From assembly GCA_002784045.1 (NCBI GenBank), contig PFJX01000152.1:1-45238 (forward strand): a stretch of 45,238 nt of DNA. The letters run 5' to 3'. Position numbers and translations under genes: made by a program. The notes beneath the pieces were generated by a model that saw only the letters and a list, made by a program, of their open reading frames with translations, made no database searches and was not told the DNA's origin. Below are positions 1 to 8,339 of the stretch, piece after piece. Every line of letters starts with the position of its first letter. Position 1 is the stretch's first letter. The stretch comes from Hydrogenophilales bacterium CG_4_10_14_3_um_filter_63_21 (GTDB lineage: Bacteria; Pseudomonadota; Gammaproteobacteria; Burkholderiales; Thiobacillaceae).

Positions 1-249
1 GATGTGTCGGCGTACGTGCGCCATGACACCCAGTCTCCTCCCAATGAGGCTCACCACGTGAGCCTGACCACAGCATTCGCGAACAGAGCCTTCAAAAATA
101 CCGTCTTCGGAAACATGCTTTACCGGAATCATTATGAATCAACGCAGATGAGAGGTTTTTTAGTCTTTCGCCCCCAAGTAATGCCATCTACAAGGCAGTT
201 GTCCCACCATGTGCAGTAAATCACGCACGTACTCATTGAGTGATCTGGC
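1..249. other. Left-edge stretch with no supported gene
   Basis: This stretch precedes the aminotransferase gene. A short open frame (4-219, plus strand) is present, but it resembles no family I know and has no clear ribosome-binding site. The minus-strand frame ending at 160 mostly runs antisense to the next gene. The stretch could hold the tail of an upstream gene cut by the window edge; nothing firmer can be said. Confidence 0.3.
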
Positions 250-1377
250 ATGATTATCCCATTCAACAAGCCCTACATGACCGGCAAGGAACTCTGGTAC
301 ATCGCCCAGGCACACCACAACGGGTGGCTGGCGGGCGATGGTAGCTTCACCAAAAGATGCAATGCCTGGCTGGAACAACGGACCGGTGCAAGGCGGGCGT
401 TATTAACTCATTCCTGTACGGCGGCGCTGGAAATGGCGGCGATCCTGGCCGACATCCAGCCCGGCGACGAAGTGATCATGCCGTCCTACACCTTCGTTTC
501 CACCGCCAATGCCTTCGTACTGCGCGGCGCGGTGCCGGTGTTTGTGGACATCCGCCCGGACACGTTGAATATCGACGAGACACTGATCGAGGCGGCCATC
601 ACGAATAAAACCCGCGCCATCGTGCCGGTGCATTACGCCGGGGTGGCCTGCGAGATGGACGCCATCATGGACATCGCCGCGCGCCACAAGCTGCTGGTCA
701 TCGAGGATGCCGCGCAGGGCATCATGTCCAGCTACCAGGGGCGTCCGCTCGGCAGCATCGGCCACCTTGCCGCGCTCTCCTTCCACGAGACCAAGAACAT
801 CATTTCCGGCGAGGGCGGCGCCCTCCTGGTCAACGATCCGGCGCTGGCCGAGCGCGCCGAAATCATCCGCGAGAAAGGCACCAACCGCAGCCAGTTCTTC
901 CGCGGCCAGGTGGACAAATACACCTGGGTGGACATCGGTTCCTCCTTCCTGCCGAGTGAGTTGATCGCCGCCTTCCTGTGGGCGCAGATGGAGGAGGCGG
1001 ACGCCATCACGCAACGCCGGCTGGACATCTGGCAGACCTACCACGACGCCTTCCTCGATCTGGAACAACGCGGCAAGGTGCGCTGCCCGCAGGTGCCGGC
1101 CCATTGCCGGCACAACGCGCACATGTACCAACTGCTCCTGCCCTCCCTGGAAAAGCGTACCGCGTTCATCGCCACACTCAAGGCGCAGGGCATCAGCAGC
1201 GTGTTTCACTACGTCCCATTGCACACCTCGCCGGCCGGACTCCGGCATGGCCGCGCGGTGGGCGACATGCGCCATACGCTGGAACTCTCCGACCGCCTGG
1301 TGCGCCTGCCGCTCTGGCTGGGAATGGAAGACCATCTGGAGGAGATCATCCACCACGTCATCGCGGCTGCCGAGTGA
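250..1377 (+). CDS. wecE: Sugar aminotransferase of the WecE/RffA (DegT/DnrJ/EryC1) family
   Basis: This 375-residue PLP enzyme probably transfers an amino group from glutamate to a dTDP-4-keto-6-deoxyhexose, giving dTDP-4-amino-4,6-dideoxygalactose for surface polysaccharides. The N-terminus ([13 protein letters not shown]) and the length are typical of WecE. The PLP-binding lysine is K182 in the segment FHETKN, followed by a glycine-rich GEGGALL stretch; DAAQG lies upstream of it. The ATG at 250 is the first start consistent with the family N-terminus, although its ribosome-binding site is weak. The dTDP-sugar synthesis genes are not in view, so the exact substrate is inferred. It may feed the XrtA polysaccharide locus further right or an O-antigen cluster left of the window. 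Confidence 0.85.
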   Translation: MIIPFNKPYMTGKELWYIAQAHHNGWLAGDGSFTKRCNAWLEQRTGARRALLTHSCTAALEMAAILADIQPGDEVIMPSYTFVSTANAFVLRGAVPVFVDIRPDTLNIDETLIEAAITNKTRAIVPVHYAGVACEMDAIMDIAARHKLLVIEDAAQGIMSSYQGRPLGSIGHLAALSFHETKNIISGEGGALLVNDPALAERAEIIREKGTNRSQFFRGQVDKYTWVDIGSSFLPSELIAAFLWAQMEEADAITQRRLDIWQTYHDAFLDLEQRGKVRCPQVPAHCRHNAHMYQLLLPSLEKRTAFIATLKAQGISSVFHYVPLHTSPAGLRHGRAVGDMRHTLELSDRLVRLPLWLGMEDHLEEIIHHVIAAAE

Positions 1378-1400
1378 ATCAACTTCTGCCAACCGTCCCC

Positions 1401-2183
1401 ATGAAACTCGCCACCTGGAACGTCAATTCCCTGAAAGTCCGCCTGCCGCATCTGCTCGATTGGCTGGCCGCGACGCAGGCCGATGTGGTCTGTCTGCAGG
1501 AAACCAAGCTGGAAGACGCCAATTTCCCACGCGCGGAAATCGAGGCGGCCGGCTACCAGGTCGCCTTCAGCGGACAGAAGACCTACAACGGCGTCGCCAT
1601 CGTCAGCCGCTTGCCGCTTGAAGACGCGCAGGCTGGCATTCCCGGTTTCGCGGATGAGCAGAAGCGGGTGCTGGCGGCGACGGTGGACGCCGGGGGTACG
1701 CAAACCCGCGTGGTCTGCATCTACATCCCCAACGGCCAGAGCCTGGATTCCGACAAGTATCTCTACAAACTGCGCTGGTTGAATGCGCTGCATTCCTGGC
1801 TCAAGGACGAACTGGCGCGCTATCCGTGCCTGGCCCTGCTGGGCGACTACAACATCGCGCCGGAAGACCGCGACGTGCATGACCCGGCGGCCTGGGTGGG
1901 CAATGTGCTGGTGTCAGAGCCGGAACGCGAGCAGTTCCGGGCGCTGCTGGGCCTGGGTCTGAAGGATGCCTTCCGCCTGTTCGAGCAGCCGGAAAAGAGT
2001 TTCAGTTGGTGGGATTACCGCGCCGCCGGCTTCCGCCGCAACCTGGGGCTGCGCATCGACCACATCCTGCTGTCGCCGGAACTGGCCGCCCGCTGCGCGG
2101 CGGTGGAGATCGACAAGGCGCCGCGCAAGCTGGAGCGGCCCTCAGACCATACGCCGGTGGTGGCGACCCTCGACCCCGCGTAG
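1401..2183 (+). CDS. xthA: Exodeoxyribonuclease III
   Basis: This 260-residue protein belongs to the exonuclease III branch of the EEP (exonuclease-endonuclease-phosphatase) superfamily. It cleaves DNA at abasic sites and removes 3' blocking groups in base-excision repair. Visible family residues are N7 in WNVNS, the metal-binding E34 in LQETK, the YIPNG motif, GDYNIAP and the C-terminal SDHTPV with its catalytic histidine. The ATG at 1401 gives the canonical [10 protein letters not shown] start; longer readings run into the upstream aminotransferase gene. The TAG stop lies inside a GTAGGAGCG half-repeat, a motif that recurs as a full hairpin after lnt. The next gene, tag, also acts in DNA repair but lies on the opposite strand. 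Confidence 0.93.
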   Translation: MKLATWNVNSLKVRLPHLLDWLAATQADVVCLQETKLEDANFPRAEIEAAGYQVAFSGQKTYNGVAIVSRLPLEDAQAGIPGFADEQKRVLAATVDAGGTQTRVVCIYIPNGQSLDSDKYLYKLRWLNALHSWLKDELARYPCLALLGDYNIAPEDRDVHDPAAWVGNVLVSEPEREQFRALLGLGLKDAFRLFEQPEKSFSWWDYRAAGFRRNLGLRIDHILLSPELAARCAAVEIDKAPRKLERPSDHTPVVATLDPA

Positions 2184-2191
2184 GAGCGGGG
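2174..2191. repeat. Half-copy of the GTAGGAGCG repeat with a GC hairpin at the xthA stop
   Basis: CCCCGC (2174-2179) can pair with GCGGGG (2186-2191) around GTAGGA, and the TAG is the xthA stop. The run after the stem is G, not T, so this is not a standard intrinsic terminator. The GTAGGAGCG core matches the arms of the larger palindrome at 18864-18924. Confidence 0.4.
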
Positions 2192-2206
2192 GGGGCCAAC
2201 GGTTCA

Positions 2207-2785
2207 TCACGCCAGTCGCATGACTTCCCCATGCCGTGGGCAGCTCAGCAGATGATCGTTGACCAGGCCGGCGGACTGCATGAAGGCATAGCAGATGGTC
2301 GGGCCGACGAACTTGAAGCCCCGTTGCAGCAGGCACTGGCTCAAGCGTTGCGAGTCTTCCGTCGCCGCCGGCACCTCGGCCATTGCGCGCCAATGGTTCT
2401 GCCGTGGCTGGCCATTCACCACTGCCCAGATCAGTTCGGAAAAATCGCCGCCACGCGCCTTCACGGCGAGAAACGCGCGCGCGTTGGCAATCGCGGCGGC
2501 CACCTTGGCGCGGTTGCGGATGATGCGCGAATCGGCCAACAGGGCCGCGACACGATCTGAATCGTAGGTGGCGATGCGCGCCGGGTCGAAGCCGTCAAAA
2601 GCCAGGCGCAGCCCCTCGCGGCGGCGCAGGAGGGTGATCCACGACAAGCCCGCCTGCATCCCTTCCAGCAACAGCAACTCGAATAGCGCCCGCTCATCAC
2701 GCAGCGGAACCCCCCATTCTTCGTCGTGATAGCGCTGGTAGAGCGGGTCGCTGCCGGGCCACGGGCAACGCTGTAATTCAGCCAT
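2207..2785 (-). CDS. tag: DNA-3-methyladenine glycosylase I
   Basis: This 192-residue protein removes 3-methyladenine from alkylated DNA. It carries the zinc-ribbon ligands typical of TAG: C7 (RCPW), H20 (YHDEEWG), H178 and C182 (DHLLSC). The spacing (13 residues, then 4) is the same as in the E. coli enzyme. The helix segment EGMQAGLSW is also characteristic. The ATG at 2785 is preferred because it gives the family N-terminus and is preceded by an AAGGAG ribosome-binding site, while the upstream in-frame start at 2806 is not. The gene is divergent from nrdJ, and the 77-bp gap carries two NrdR-like palindromes, so it may share dNTP-pool control. Confidence 0.93.
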   Translation of the reverse strand: MAELQRCPWPGSDPLYQRYHDEEWGVPLRDERALFELLLLEGMQAGLSWITLLRRREGLRLAFDGFDPARIATYDSDRVAALLADSRIIRNRAKVAAAIANARAFLAVKARGGDFSELIWAVVNGQPRQNHWRAMAEVPAATEDSQRLSQCLLQRGFKFVGPTICYAFMQSAGLVNDHLLSCPRHGEVMRLA

Positions 2786-2802
2786 GAAAATTCTCCTTGA
2801 AT

Positions 2803-2818
2803 ACACTGCCCATAGTGT
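2803..2818. promoter_or_regulatory. NrdR box 1 (distal to nrdJ)
   Basis: ACACTGCCCATAGTGT is a 16-bp palindrome with perfect ACACT/AGTGT ends, matching the outer part of the NrdR operator consensus. It lies 17 bp upstream of the tag start and 44 bp upstream of nrdJ. Confidence 0.75.
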
Positions 2819-2834
2819 TTAAAAAGCGGTTTCC

Positions 2835-2850
2835 ACCATATATCTAGTGT
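2835..2850. promoter_or_regulatory. NrdR box 2 (proximal to nrdJ)
   Basis: ACCATATATCTAGTGT matches the NrdR consensus (ACACTATATATAGTGT-like) at most positions, including the TATAT core and TAGTGT right half. Exactly 16 bp separate it from box 1, placing centres 32 bp (about three helical turns) apart, the usual arrangement for tandem NrdR boxes. Confidence 0.78.
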
Positions 2851-2862
2851 GAGGACGCCACC

Positions 2863-5778
2863 ATGCAGGAAGCCCTGTTCCCCGAACTGGCCGATCAAGC
2901 CATTTCCAGTGAAGTGCTGTTGGAAAAATACGCCAAAGGCGACGAGAAGAACGTGGTTGATGTGCGCATCAGGGTGGCACGGGCTTTGGCTTCGGTGGAG
3001 AAAAAGGCACAACGGGCGCACTGGGAAAAAGCTTTCTTTCAGGCCATGGAAGCGGGTTTCGTCCCGGCCGGTCGGATCAATTCGGCCGCGGGCACCGGCT
3101 TGCAGGCGACCCTGATCAACTGTTTCGTGCAGCCGGTGGGCGATGCGATTTCCGGCGAGTCGGACGGTCGGCCCGGTATCTATGTGGCGCTGGAAGAAGC
3201 CGCTGAAACCATGCGCCGCGGCGGGGGCGTCGGCTATGATTTTTCCACCATCCGCCCGAAAGGCGCGCTGGTGAAAGGCACCCAGTCGCGCGCTAGCGGG
3301 CCGGTGTCCTACATGCGCGTGTTCGACCGCTCCTGCGAGACGGTGGAATCGGCGGGCAGCCGGCGCGGCGCCCAGATGGGGGTGATGCGCTGCGACCATC
3401 CGGATATCGAAGCCTTCATCCACGCCAAGGACCAGGGCGACCTGAAGAATTTCAACATCTCCGTGGGCGTCACCGATGCCTTCATGCAAGCGGTGGCGGC
3501 CGACGGCGATGTGGAACTGGCGCACAAGGCCGAGCCCGGTGCCGAACAGAAGGCCAACGGCGCCTATCACCGCGGAGGCGACGCCGATGAGGGCCTCTGG
3601 GTCTACCGCAAGTTGCGCGCGCGCGAGCTGTGGACCCAGATCATGTCCTCCACCTACGACCACGCCGAACCTGGGGTGCTGTTCATCGACCGCATCAACC
3701 GCGACAACAACCTCGGCTACTGCGAAACCATCGAGGCGACCAACCCGTGCGGCGAACAGCCGTTACCGCCCTACGGCTGCTGCTGCCTCGGCTCGCTCAA
3801 CCTCACCCGCTTCGTCAACAGCGCCTTCAGCGAAGAGGCCAGCTTCGATTTCGAGGGCCTCAAGCGCATCCTGCCTACCTGCGTGCGGGCGCTCGACAAT
3901 GTGCTCGACCTCACCGCCTGGCCACTGGAAAAGCAGCGCGCCGAAGCCCACGCCAAGCGCCGCGTCGGCCTCGGCTTCACCGGCCTGGGTGACGCCCTGG
4001 TGATGCTCGGCCTGCGCTACGACACCCCGGAGGCGCTGGCCTTCTCCACCAAAGTAGCCGAGTTCATGCGCGACCAGGCTTATCTCGCCTCGGTGGACCT
4101 GGCGATCGAACGCGACCCCTTCCCGCTGTTCAACCCGGATTTGTATCTGTCCGGCGGCAACTTCGCCTCGCGCTTGCCGGAGGAGATCAAGGCCGCGATC
4201 CGCGAGCACGGCATCCGCAACTCGCACCTGCTTTCCATCGCGCCCACCGGCACCATCTCGCTGGCCTTCGCCGACAACGCCAGCAATGGCATCGAGCCGC
4301 CGTTCTCCTGGGCCTACACGCGCAAGAAGCGCCTGGCCGAAGGCGGCTGGAAGGAATACCAGGTGGAAGACCATGCCTGGCGGGTGTACCGGGAACAGGG
4401 GGGCGACATGGAGAACCTGCCGGCCGCCTTCGTCACCGCCCTGGAAATCTCCGCCCTGGCGCACATGAATATCGTCGCCGCCGTCGCGCCCTACGTCGAT
4501 TCCGCCATCTCCAAGACAGTCAACGTTCCGGTCGACTACCCCTACACCGACTTTGAAGGCCTCTACATGGCGGGCTGGAAAGCCGGCCTCAAGGGGCTGG
4601 CCACCTACCGCCCCAACGCCGTCCTCGGCAGCGTGCTGTCCACCGGCACGGAATCCCAGGCAGCGGACAAGACCGCCGCCGCGAAGGCCAAATCACCGCA
4701 GGACTTCGAGCTCTCTGACGTCAACCGCCGCATCGAAATCAAGGCCCTGCCGGCACCGGTGCTGGAAAGCCTGAAATGGCCCGGCCGCCCGAAACTGTCC
4801 GGCGGCAACCCGGCCTGGTGCTACATGATCGACAGCGCCTGCGGCAGCTTCGCCCTGTTCGTCGGCCACACCGAGGTTAGCCACGGCGAAGGCGAAGGCC
4901 GCGCCTGGCCATTCGAAGTCTGGGTCAACGGCGCCGAACAGCCGCGTGGCTTGGGCGCTGTGGCGAAAACGCTGTCGATGGACATGCGCGCCAACGATCG
5001 CGGCTGGCTCAAATTGAAGCTCGACACCCTGGCGAAAACGCGCGGCGACGACAGTTGCGCCATCCCCTTCCCCCCCAATGGCGAACCGCGCCAGATGCCC
5101 AGCCTGGTCGCCGCCACCGCGCAACTCCTGCGCTGGCGCCTGGACGACCTGCACGCCCTGGAAGGCGGCGAGGAGAATTTCAGCCCGCTGCTCGACGCCC
5201 TGTTCTCACACAAGGAACCCAAGACCGGCACCGATGGCACCTTGTCCTGGACCGTGGATGTCTACAACCCCCACACCGGCGACGACTTCGTCCTCGGCCT
5301 CAAGGAAATCACCCTGCCGGATGGCGTCACCCGCCCCTATTCCGTCTGGCTCGCCGGCGAATACCCGCGGGCGCTGGACGGCCTGTGCAAACTGCTGTCG
5401 CTCGACATGCGGGTCATGGACCCGGCGTGGATCGGCATGAAACTGAGGAAGCTCCTCAACTACCCGGAACCCCTGGGCGACTTCATGGCCTTCGTGCCAG
5501 GACAATCGAAACAGAGCAACTGGCCCTCCACCGTCGCCTACGTCGCCCGCCTCATCATCCACCGCTACGCCATGCTCGGCATCCTGACGGAAGACGGCCT
5601 GCCGGTGAGGGAAATGGGCATCCTGCAAACCCCCGCGCTGCCCCCCGCCCATTCCGGCGAACCCGCCAAAGTCATGATGACCGGCGCGATATGCAAGGAA
5701 TGCGGCAACGCCACGGTGATCAAGAAGGACGGCTGCGAGTTCTGCACCGCGTGCGGAGCGGTGGGGGCGTGTGGGTGA
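2863..5778 (+). CDS. nrdJ: Adenosylcobalamin-dependent (class II) ribonucleoside-diphosphate reductase
   Basis: This 971-residue enzyme makes deoxyribonucleotides using a B12 coenzyme and does not need oxygen. The catalytic N-x-C-x-E motif is NPCGE (N294, C296, E298). A redox cysteine lies at C87 (INCFVQP), and the phosphate-binding segment IAPTGTIS is present near residue 464. The C-terminus has a four-cysteine zinc-ribbon-like tail (CKEC...CEFCTACG). Between core and tail there are two related units, around residues 687-725 and 827-870, which share a VW-x-G...LSMDMR/LSLDMR...W-x-KLK pattern and suggest an internal duplication of a TSCPD-like domain. GAGGA precedes the ATG at 2863. Tandem NrdR boxes just upstream imply repression by NrdR when dATP or ATP is plentiful. 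Confidence 0.95.
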   Translation: MQEALFPELADQAISSEVLLEKYAKGDEKNVVDVRIRVARALASVEKKAQRAHWEKAFFQAMEAGFVPAGRINSAAGTGLQATLINCFVQPVGDAISGESDGRPGIYVALEEAAETMRRGGGVGYDFSTIRPKGALVKGTQSRASGPVSYMRVFDRSCETVESAGSRRGAQMGVMRCDHPDIEAFIHAKDQGDLKNFNISVGVTDAFMQAVAADGDVELAHKAEPGAEQKANGAYHRGGDADEGLWVYRKLRARELWTQIMSSTYDHAEPGVLFIDRINRDNNLGYCETIEATNPCGEQPLPPYGCCCLGSLNLTRFVNSAFSEEASFDFEGLKRILPTCVRALDNVLDLTAWPLEKQRAEAHAKRRVGLGFTGLGDALVMLGLRYDTPEALAFSTKVAEFMRDQAYLASVDLAIERDPFPLFNPDLYLSGGNFASRLPEEIKAAIREHGIRNSHLLSIAPTGTISLAFADNASNGIEPPFSWAYTRKKRLAEGGWKEYQVEDHAWRVYREQGGDMENLPAAFVTALEISALAHMNIVAAVAPYVDSAISKTVNVPVDYPYTDFEGLYMAGWKAGLKGLATYRPNAVLGSVLSTGTESQAADKTAAAKAKSPQDFELSDVNRRIEIKALPAPVLESLKWPGRPKLSGGNPAWCYMIDSACGSFALFVGHTEVSHGEGEGRAWPFEVWVNGAEQPRGLGAVAKTLSMDMRANDRGWLKLKLDTLAKTRGDDSCAIPFPPNGEPRQMPSLVAATAQLLRWRLDDLHALEGGEENFSPLLDALFSHKEPKTGTDGTLSWTVDVYNPHTGDDFVLGLKEITLPDGVTRPYSVWLAGEYPRALDGLCKLLSLDMRVMDPAWIGMKLRKLLNYPEPLGDFMAFVPGQSKQSNWPSTVAYVARLIIHRYAMLGILTEDGLPVREMGILQTPALPPAHSGEPAKVMMTGAICKECGNATVIKKDGCEFCTACGAVGACG

Positions 5779-5802
5779 AGGGCCGCGGCTAACCCGTTTT
5801 GT

Positions 5803-7257
5803 TCACGACGTGCCGCCGACGGTAAGCCCATCCACCCGCAGCGTCGGCTGGCCGACACCCACCGGCACGCTCTGGCCTTCCTTGCCGCAGGTGCCAACGC
5901 CGGGGTCGAGCTTCAGGTCGTTGCCGATCATGGAGACGCGGGTGAGCACATCCGGGCCGTTGCCAACCAGGCTCGCACCCTTTACCGGGCGGGTGATGCG
6001 GCCGTCCTCGATGAGATAGGCCTCGGCCGCCGAGAACACGAACTTGCCGCTAGTGATGTCCACCTGGCCGCCGCCGAAGTTGGCGGCATACAGCCCTTTC
6101 TTCACGGAAGCGATGATTTCCGCAGGGTCTTTGTCGCCCGCCAGCATGTAGGTATTGGTCATGCGCGGCAGCGGCAGATGGGCGAACGATTCGCGCCGCC
6201 CGTTGCCGGTGGGGGCCATGTTCATCAGGCGGGCATTCATGGCGTCCTGCATATAGCCCTTGAGGATGCCGTTTTCGATCAACACCGTGCGTTGTGTGGG
6301 CGTGCCCTCATCATCGACGTTGAGCGAGCCGCGGCGATCAGCCAGCGTGCCGTCATCCACCACGGTAACGCCGTCCGCCGCCACCCGCTGGCCGATGCGG
6401 CCGGAAAACGCGGAAGAACCCTTGCGGTTGAAATCGCCTTCCAGGCCGTGGCCGATGGCCTCGTGCAGCAGGATGCCGGGCCAGCCGGAACCGAGTACCA
6501 CGGTCATGTTGCCGGCCGGCGCGGGAATCGCGTCGAGATTGGTGAGCGCCTGCGCCACCGCCAACTGCGCGTATTCGAGCAACTGATCGTCGCTGAAATG
6601 CGCGTAGTTGAAGCGGCCGCCGCCGCCCGCCGAGCCCTGCTCGCGGCGGCCGCCCTGTTCGACGATGACTTGCAGCGAGACCCGCACCAGCGGCCGCACA
6701 TCCGCCGCCAGGCGACCGTCCAGACGCGCCACCAGAATGACTTCGTATTCGCCCGCGAGGCTGGCCATGACCTGGCTGACGCGCGGGTCAAGGCCGCGGG
6801 CGTAGTTCTCCAGCCGGTGCAGCAGGGCCACTTTTTCCGCCTCGGTGAGGGAGGCCAGCGGGTCGATCGGCGCATACAGGGTGCGCCCGCGCACCCGATG
6901 CGCCACCTGTAGGCTGGCTCCCTTACCGGCGGCGGCAATGGCGCGCACGGTGGTGGCGGCTTCCTGGATGGCCGCCAGGCTGATGTCGTCGGAATAGGCG
7001 AAGGCGGTATGGTCGCCGGCCACCGCGCGCACACCGACGCCCTGGTCGATGTTGAAGCTGCCCGATTTGACCTGGCCTTCTTCCAGGCTCCAGGCCTCGG
7101 AACGGGAATACTGGAAATACACGTCGGCATCGTCGACGCGGTGCGCGGCAAGCAGGCCGAACACCGCGTCGAGCTGGGGCAGGTCCAGCTCATTGGGCAA
7201 TAGCAGGGTGGATTCGGCGGTGGAGAAGAGAAACAGGTTGGGATCGACGGCGTTCAT
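5803..7257 (-). CDS. tldD: Metalloprotease TldD
   Basis: This 484-residue protein is the TldD subunit of the TldD/TldE (PmbA) zinc protease, which degrades unfolded peptides and helps process ribosomal peptides. The metal-binding HExxxH motif is [11 protein letters not shown] (H265, E266, H270). The C-terminal segment [20 protein letters not shown] is a strong family signature. The ATG at 7257 gives a length close to the E. coli protein (481 residues); the longer frame to 7371 adds only low-complexity sequence. Its partner pmbA/tldE is not in view. It stands downstream of the nitrilase-family gene on the same strand, separated by about 70 bp, a common betaproteobacterial order. Confidence 0.95.
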   Translation of the reverse strand: MNAVDPNLFLFSTAESTLLLPNELDLPQLDAVFGLLAAHRVDDADVYFQYSRSEAWSLEEGQVKSGSFNIDQGVGVRAVAGDHTAFAYSDDISLAAIQEAATTVRAIAAAGKGASLQVAHRVRGRTLYAPIDPLASLTEAEKVALLHRLENYARGLDPRVSQVMASLAGEYEVILVARLDGRLAADVRPLVRVSLQVIVEQGGRREQGSAGGGGRFNYAHFSDDQLLEYAQLAVAQALTNLDAIPAPAGNMTVVLGSGWPGILLHEAIGHGLEGDFNRKGSSAFSGRIGQRVAADGVTVVDDGTLADRRGSLNVDDEGTPTQRTVLIENGILKGYMQDAMNARLMNMAPTGNGRRESFAHLPLPRMTNTYMLAGDKDPAEIIASVKKGLYAANFGGGQVDITSGKFVFSAAEAYLIEDGRITRPVKGASLVGNGPDVLTRVSMIGNDLKLDPGVGTCGKEGQSVPVGVGQPTLRVDGLTVGGTS

Positions 7258-7331
7258 TGGGGTCTCGTAGTGCCAACAGGGTTGCCGGCTTGGGTGGGGG
7301 GTCGGCGGGGATACCGGCGCACCCCACGGGT

Positions 7332-8168
7332 TCAGGGTTTGATGACGTCTACCTTGATGCCTTTGCGGCATTCCAGGCTGCGGTGCTTGAGCGCGGGCAG
7401 GCTAGCGCGCAGGCCGGCCTGATAGGTCGGGTTGATGCCGGCGATGACCACACCGGAACCGCGCGGCAGGCGGTCAAGGATGTTGCCCCAGGGGTCGACG
7501 ATCATGCTGTCGCCGTGGGTCTCGCGGCCGGAGACATGGTAGCCGCCCTGCGCCGGGGCGATCACATAGGCCAGGTTCTCGATGGCGCGGGCGCGAATCA
7601 GGGTTTCGAAATGCGCGCGGCCGGTGGTGGCGGTGAAGGCGGCTGGCACCACGATCATGTCCACCTCGCCCATCGCCCGATACAGCTCGGGAAAGCGCAG
7701 GTCGTAGCAGATCGACAGGCCGAGGCGGCCGAATGGGGTTTCCACCACCACCACGCGGTCGCCCGCTTCGATGGTGTTTTCTTCGCGGTAATGCTCGTTG
7801 CCGAGGTCGAGGCCGAACAGGTGGATCTTGTCGTAGCGCGCCACCAGCCGGCCACGGTCGTCATAGACCAGACAGGCATTGCGCACCTTGCCGGGGTCAT
7901 CGCAGGCCATGGGAATCGAGCCCCCCACCAGCCAGATAGCGTGTTTCTTCGCCTGGGCGGCGAGGAATTTCTGCATCGGCCCTTTGCCTTCCTGCTCGCA
8001 CACCGCGATCTTGTCGGTGTCCGTCAAACCCATGATGGAAAAATTTTCCGGCAACGCCACCAGCCTGGCGCCGGCCGCCACCGCCATGCCGATCAGCCGC
8101 TCGGCTTCCGCCAGATTGGCCGCCACATTGGGGCCGGAAGCCATCTGGATAGCCGCGACTCGGGTCAC
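7332..8168 (-). CDS. Nitrilase-superfamily amidohydrolase (Nit1-like, probable deaminated-glutathione amidase)
   Basis: This 278-residue carbon-nitrogen hydrolase has the full Glu-Lys-Cys triad: E41 (LPENF), K114 (DKIHLF) and C154 (ICYDLRFPE). The sequence around these residues resembles the Nit1 branch, which hydrolyses deaminated glutathione as metabolite repair; the substrate here is inferred. I place the start at the GTG at 8168 rather than at the far upstream ATG (8294). An unusually long anti-Shine-Dalgarno match (AAGGAGGTGATC, 8172-8183) sits 8 nt before it, and the protein then begins with the family's TRVAAIQM strand. The longer reading would add 42 basic, low-complexity residues. 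It lies between priA and tldD on the same strand. Confidence 0.85.
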   Translation of the reverse strand: MTRVAAIQMASGPNVAANLAEAERLIGMAVAAGARLVALPENFSIMGLTDTDKIAVCEQEGKGPMQKFLAAQAKKHAIWLVGGSIPMACDDPGKVRNACLVYDDRGRLVARYDKIHLFGLDLGNEHYREENTIEAGDRVVVVETPFGRLGLSICYDLRFPELYRAMGEVDMIVVPAAFTATTGRAHFETLIRARAIENLAYVIAPAQGGYHVSGRETHGDSMIVDPWGNILDRLPRGSGVVIAGINPTYQAGLRASLPALKHRSLECRKGIKVDVIKP

Positions 8169-8171
8169 ACC

Positions 8172-8183
8172 GATCACCTCCTT
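8172..8183 (-). promoter_or_regulatory. Extended Shine-Dalgarno site that fixes the amidase start
   Basis: On the minus strand the sequence AAGGAGGTGATC is complementary to the 3' end of bacterial 16S rRNA over 12 bases. The GGAGG core ends 8 nt before the GTG at 8168, which is optimal spacing. It lies inside the longer open frame, arguing that the longer reading is not the gene. Confidence 0.7.
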
Positions 8184-8339
8184 GGCCGGGTTGGGGGCGG
8201 CGCGGGATTTGGTCTTGGCGAAGCTGGAGGGTTTGGCGGGGGTCACGGAAGCATCCTTGCGGCGTGAGGAAGAGGCGGGCTTGAGGGTACACAAGGATTT
8301 CGCCGCACCGCAATAGCCAATACCGGCAAGCGGCGTAGG

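Noticed and set aside
4-219. Short plus-strand open frame at the left edge
   Set aside because: No family resemblance, no ribosome-binding site, unusual composition; may be chance.
160-378. Minus-strand frame ending before the aminotransferase
   Set aside because: More than half is antisense to the aminotransferase gene; the rest has no recognisable domain.
403-1392. Long minus-strand frame over the aminotransferase
   Set aside because: Antisense shadow in GC-rich DNA; rich in Gly, Val, His, Arg without motifs.
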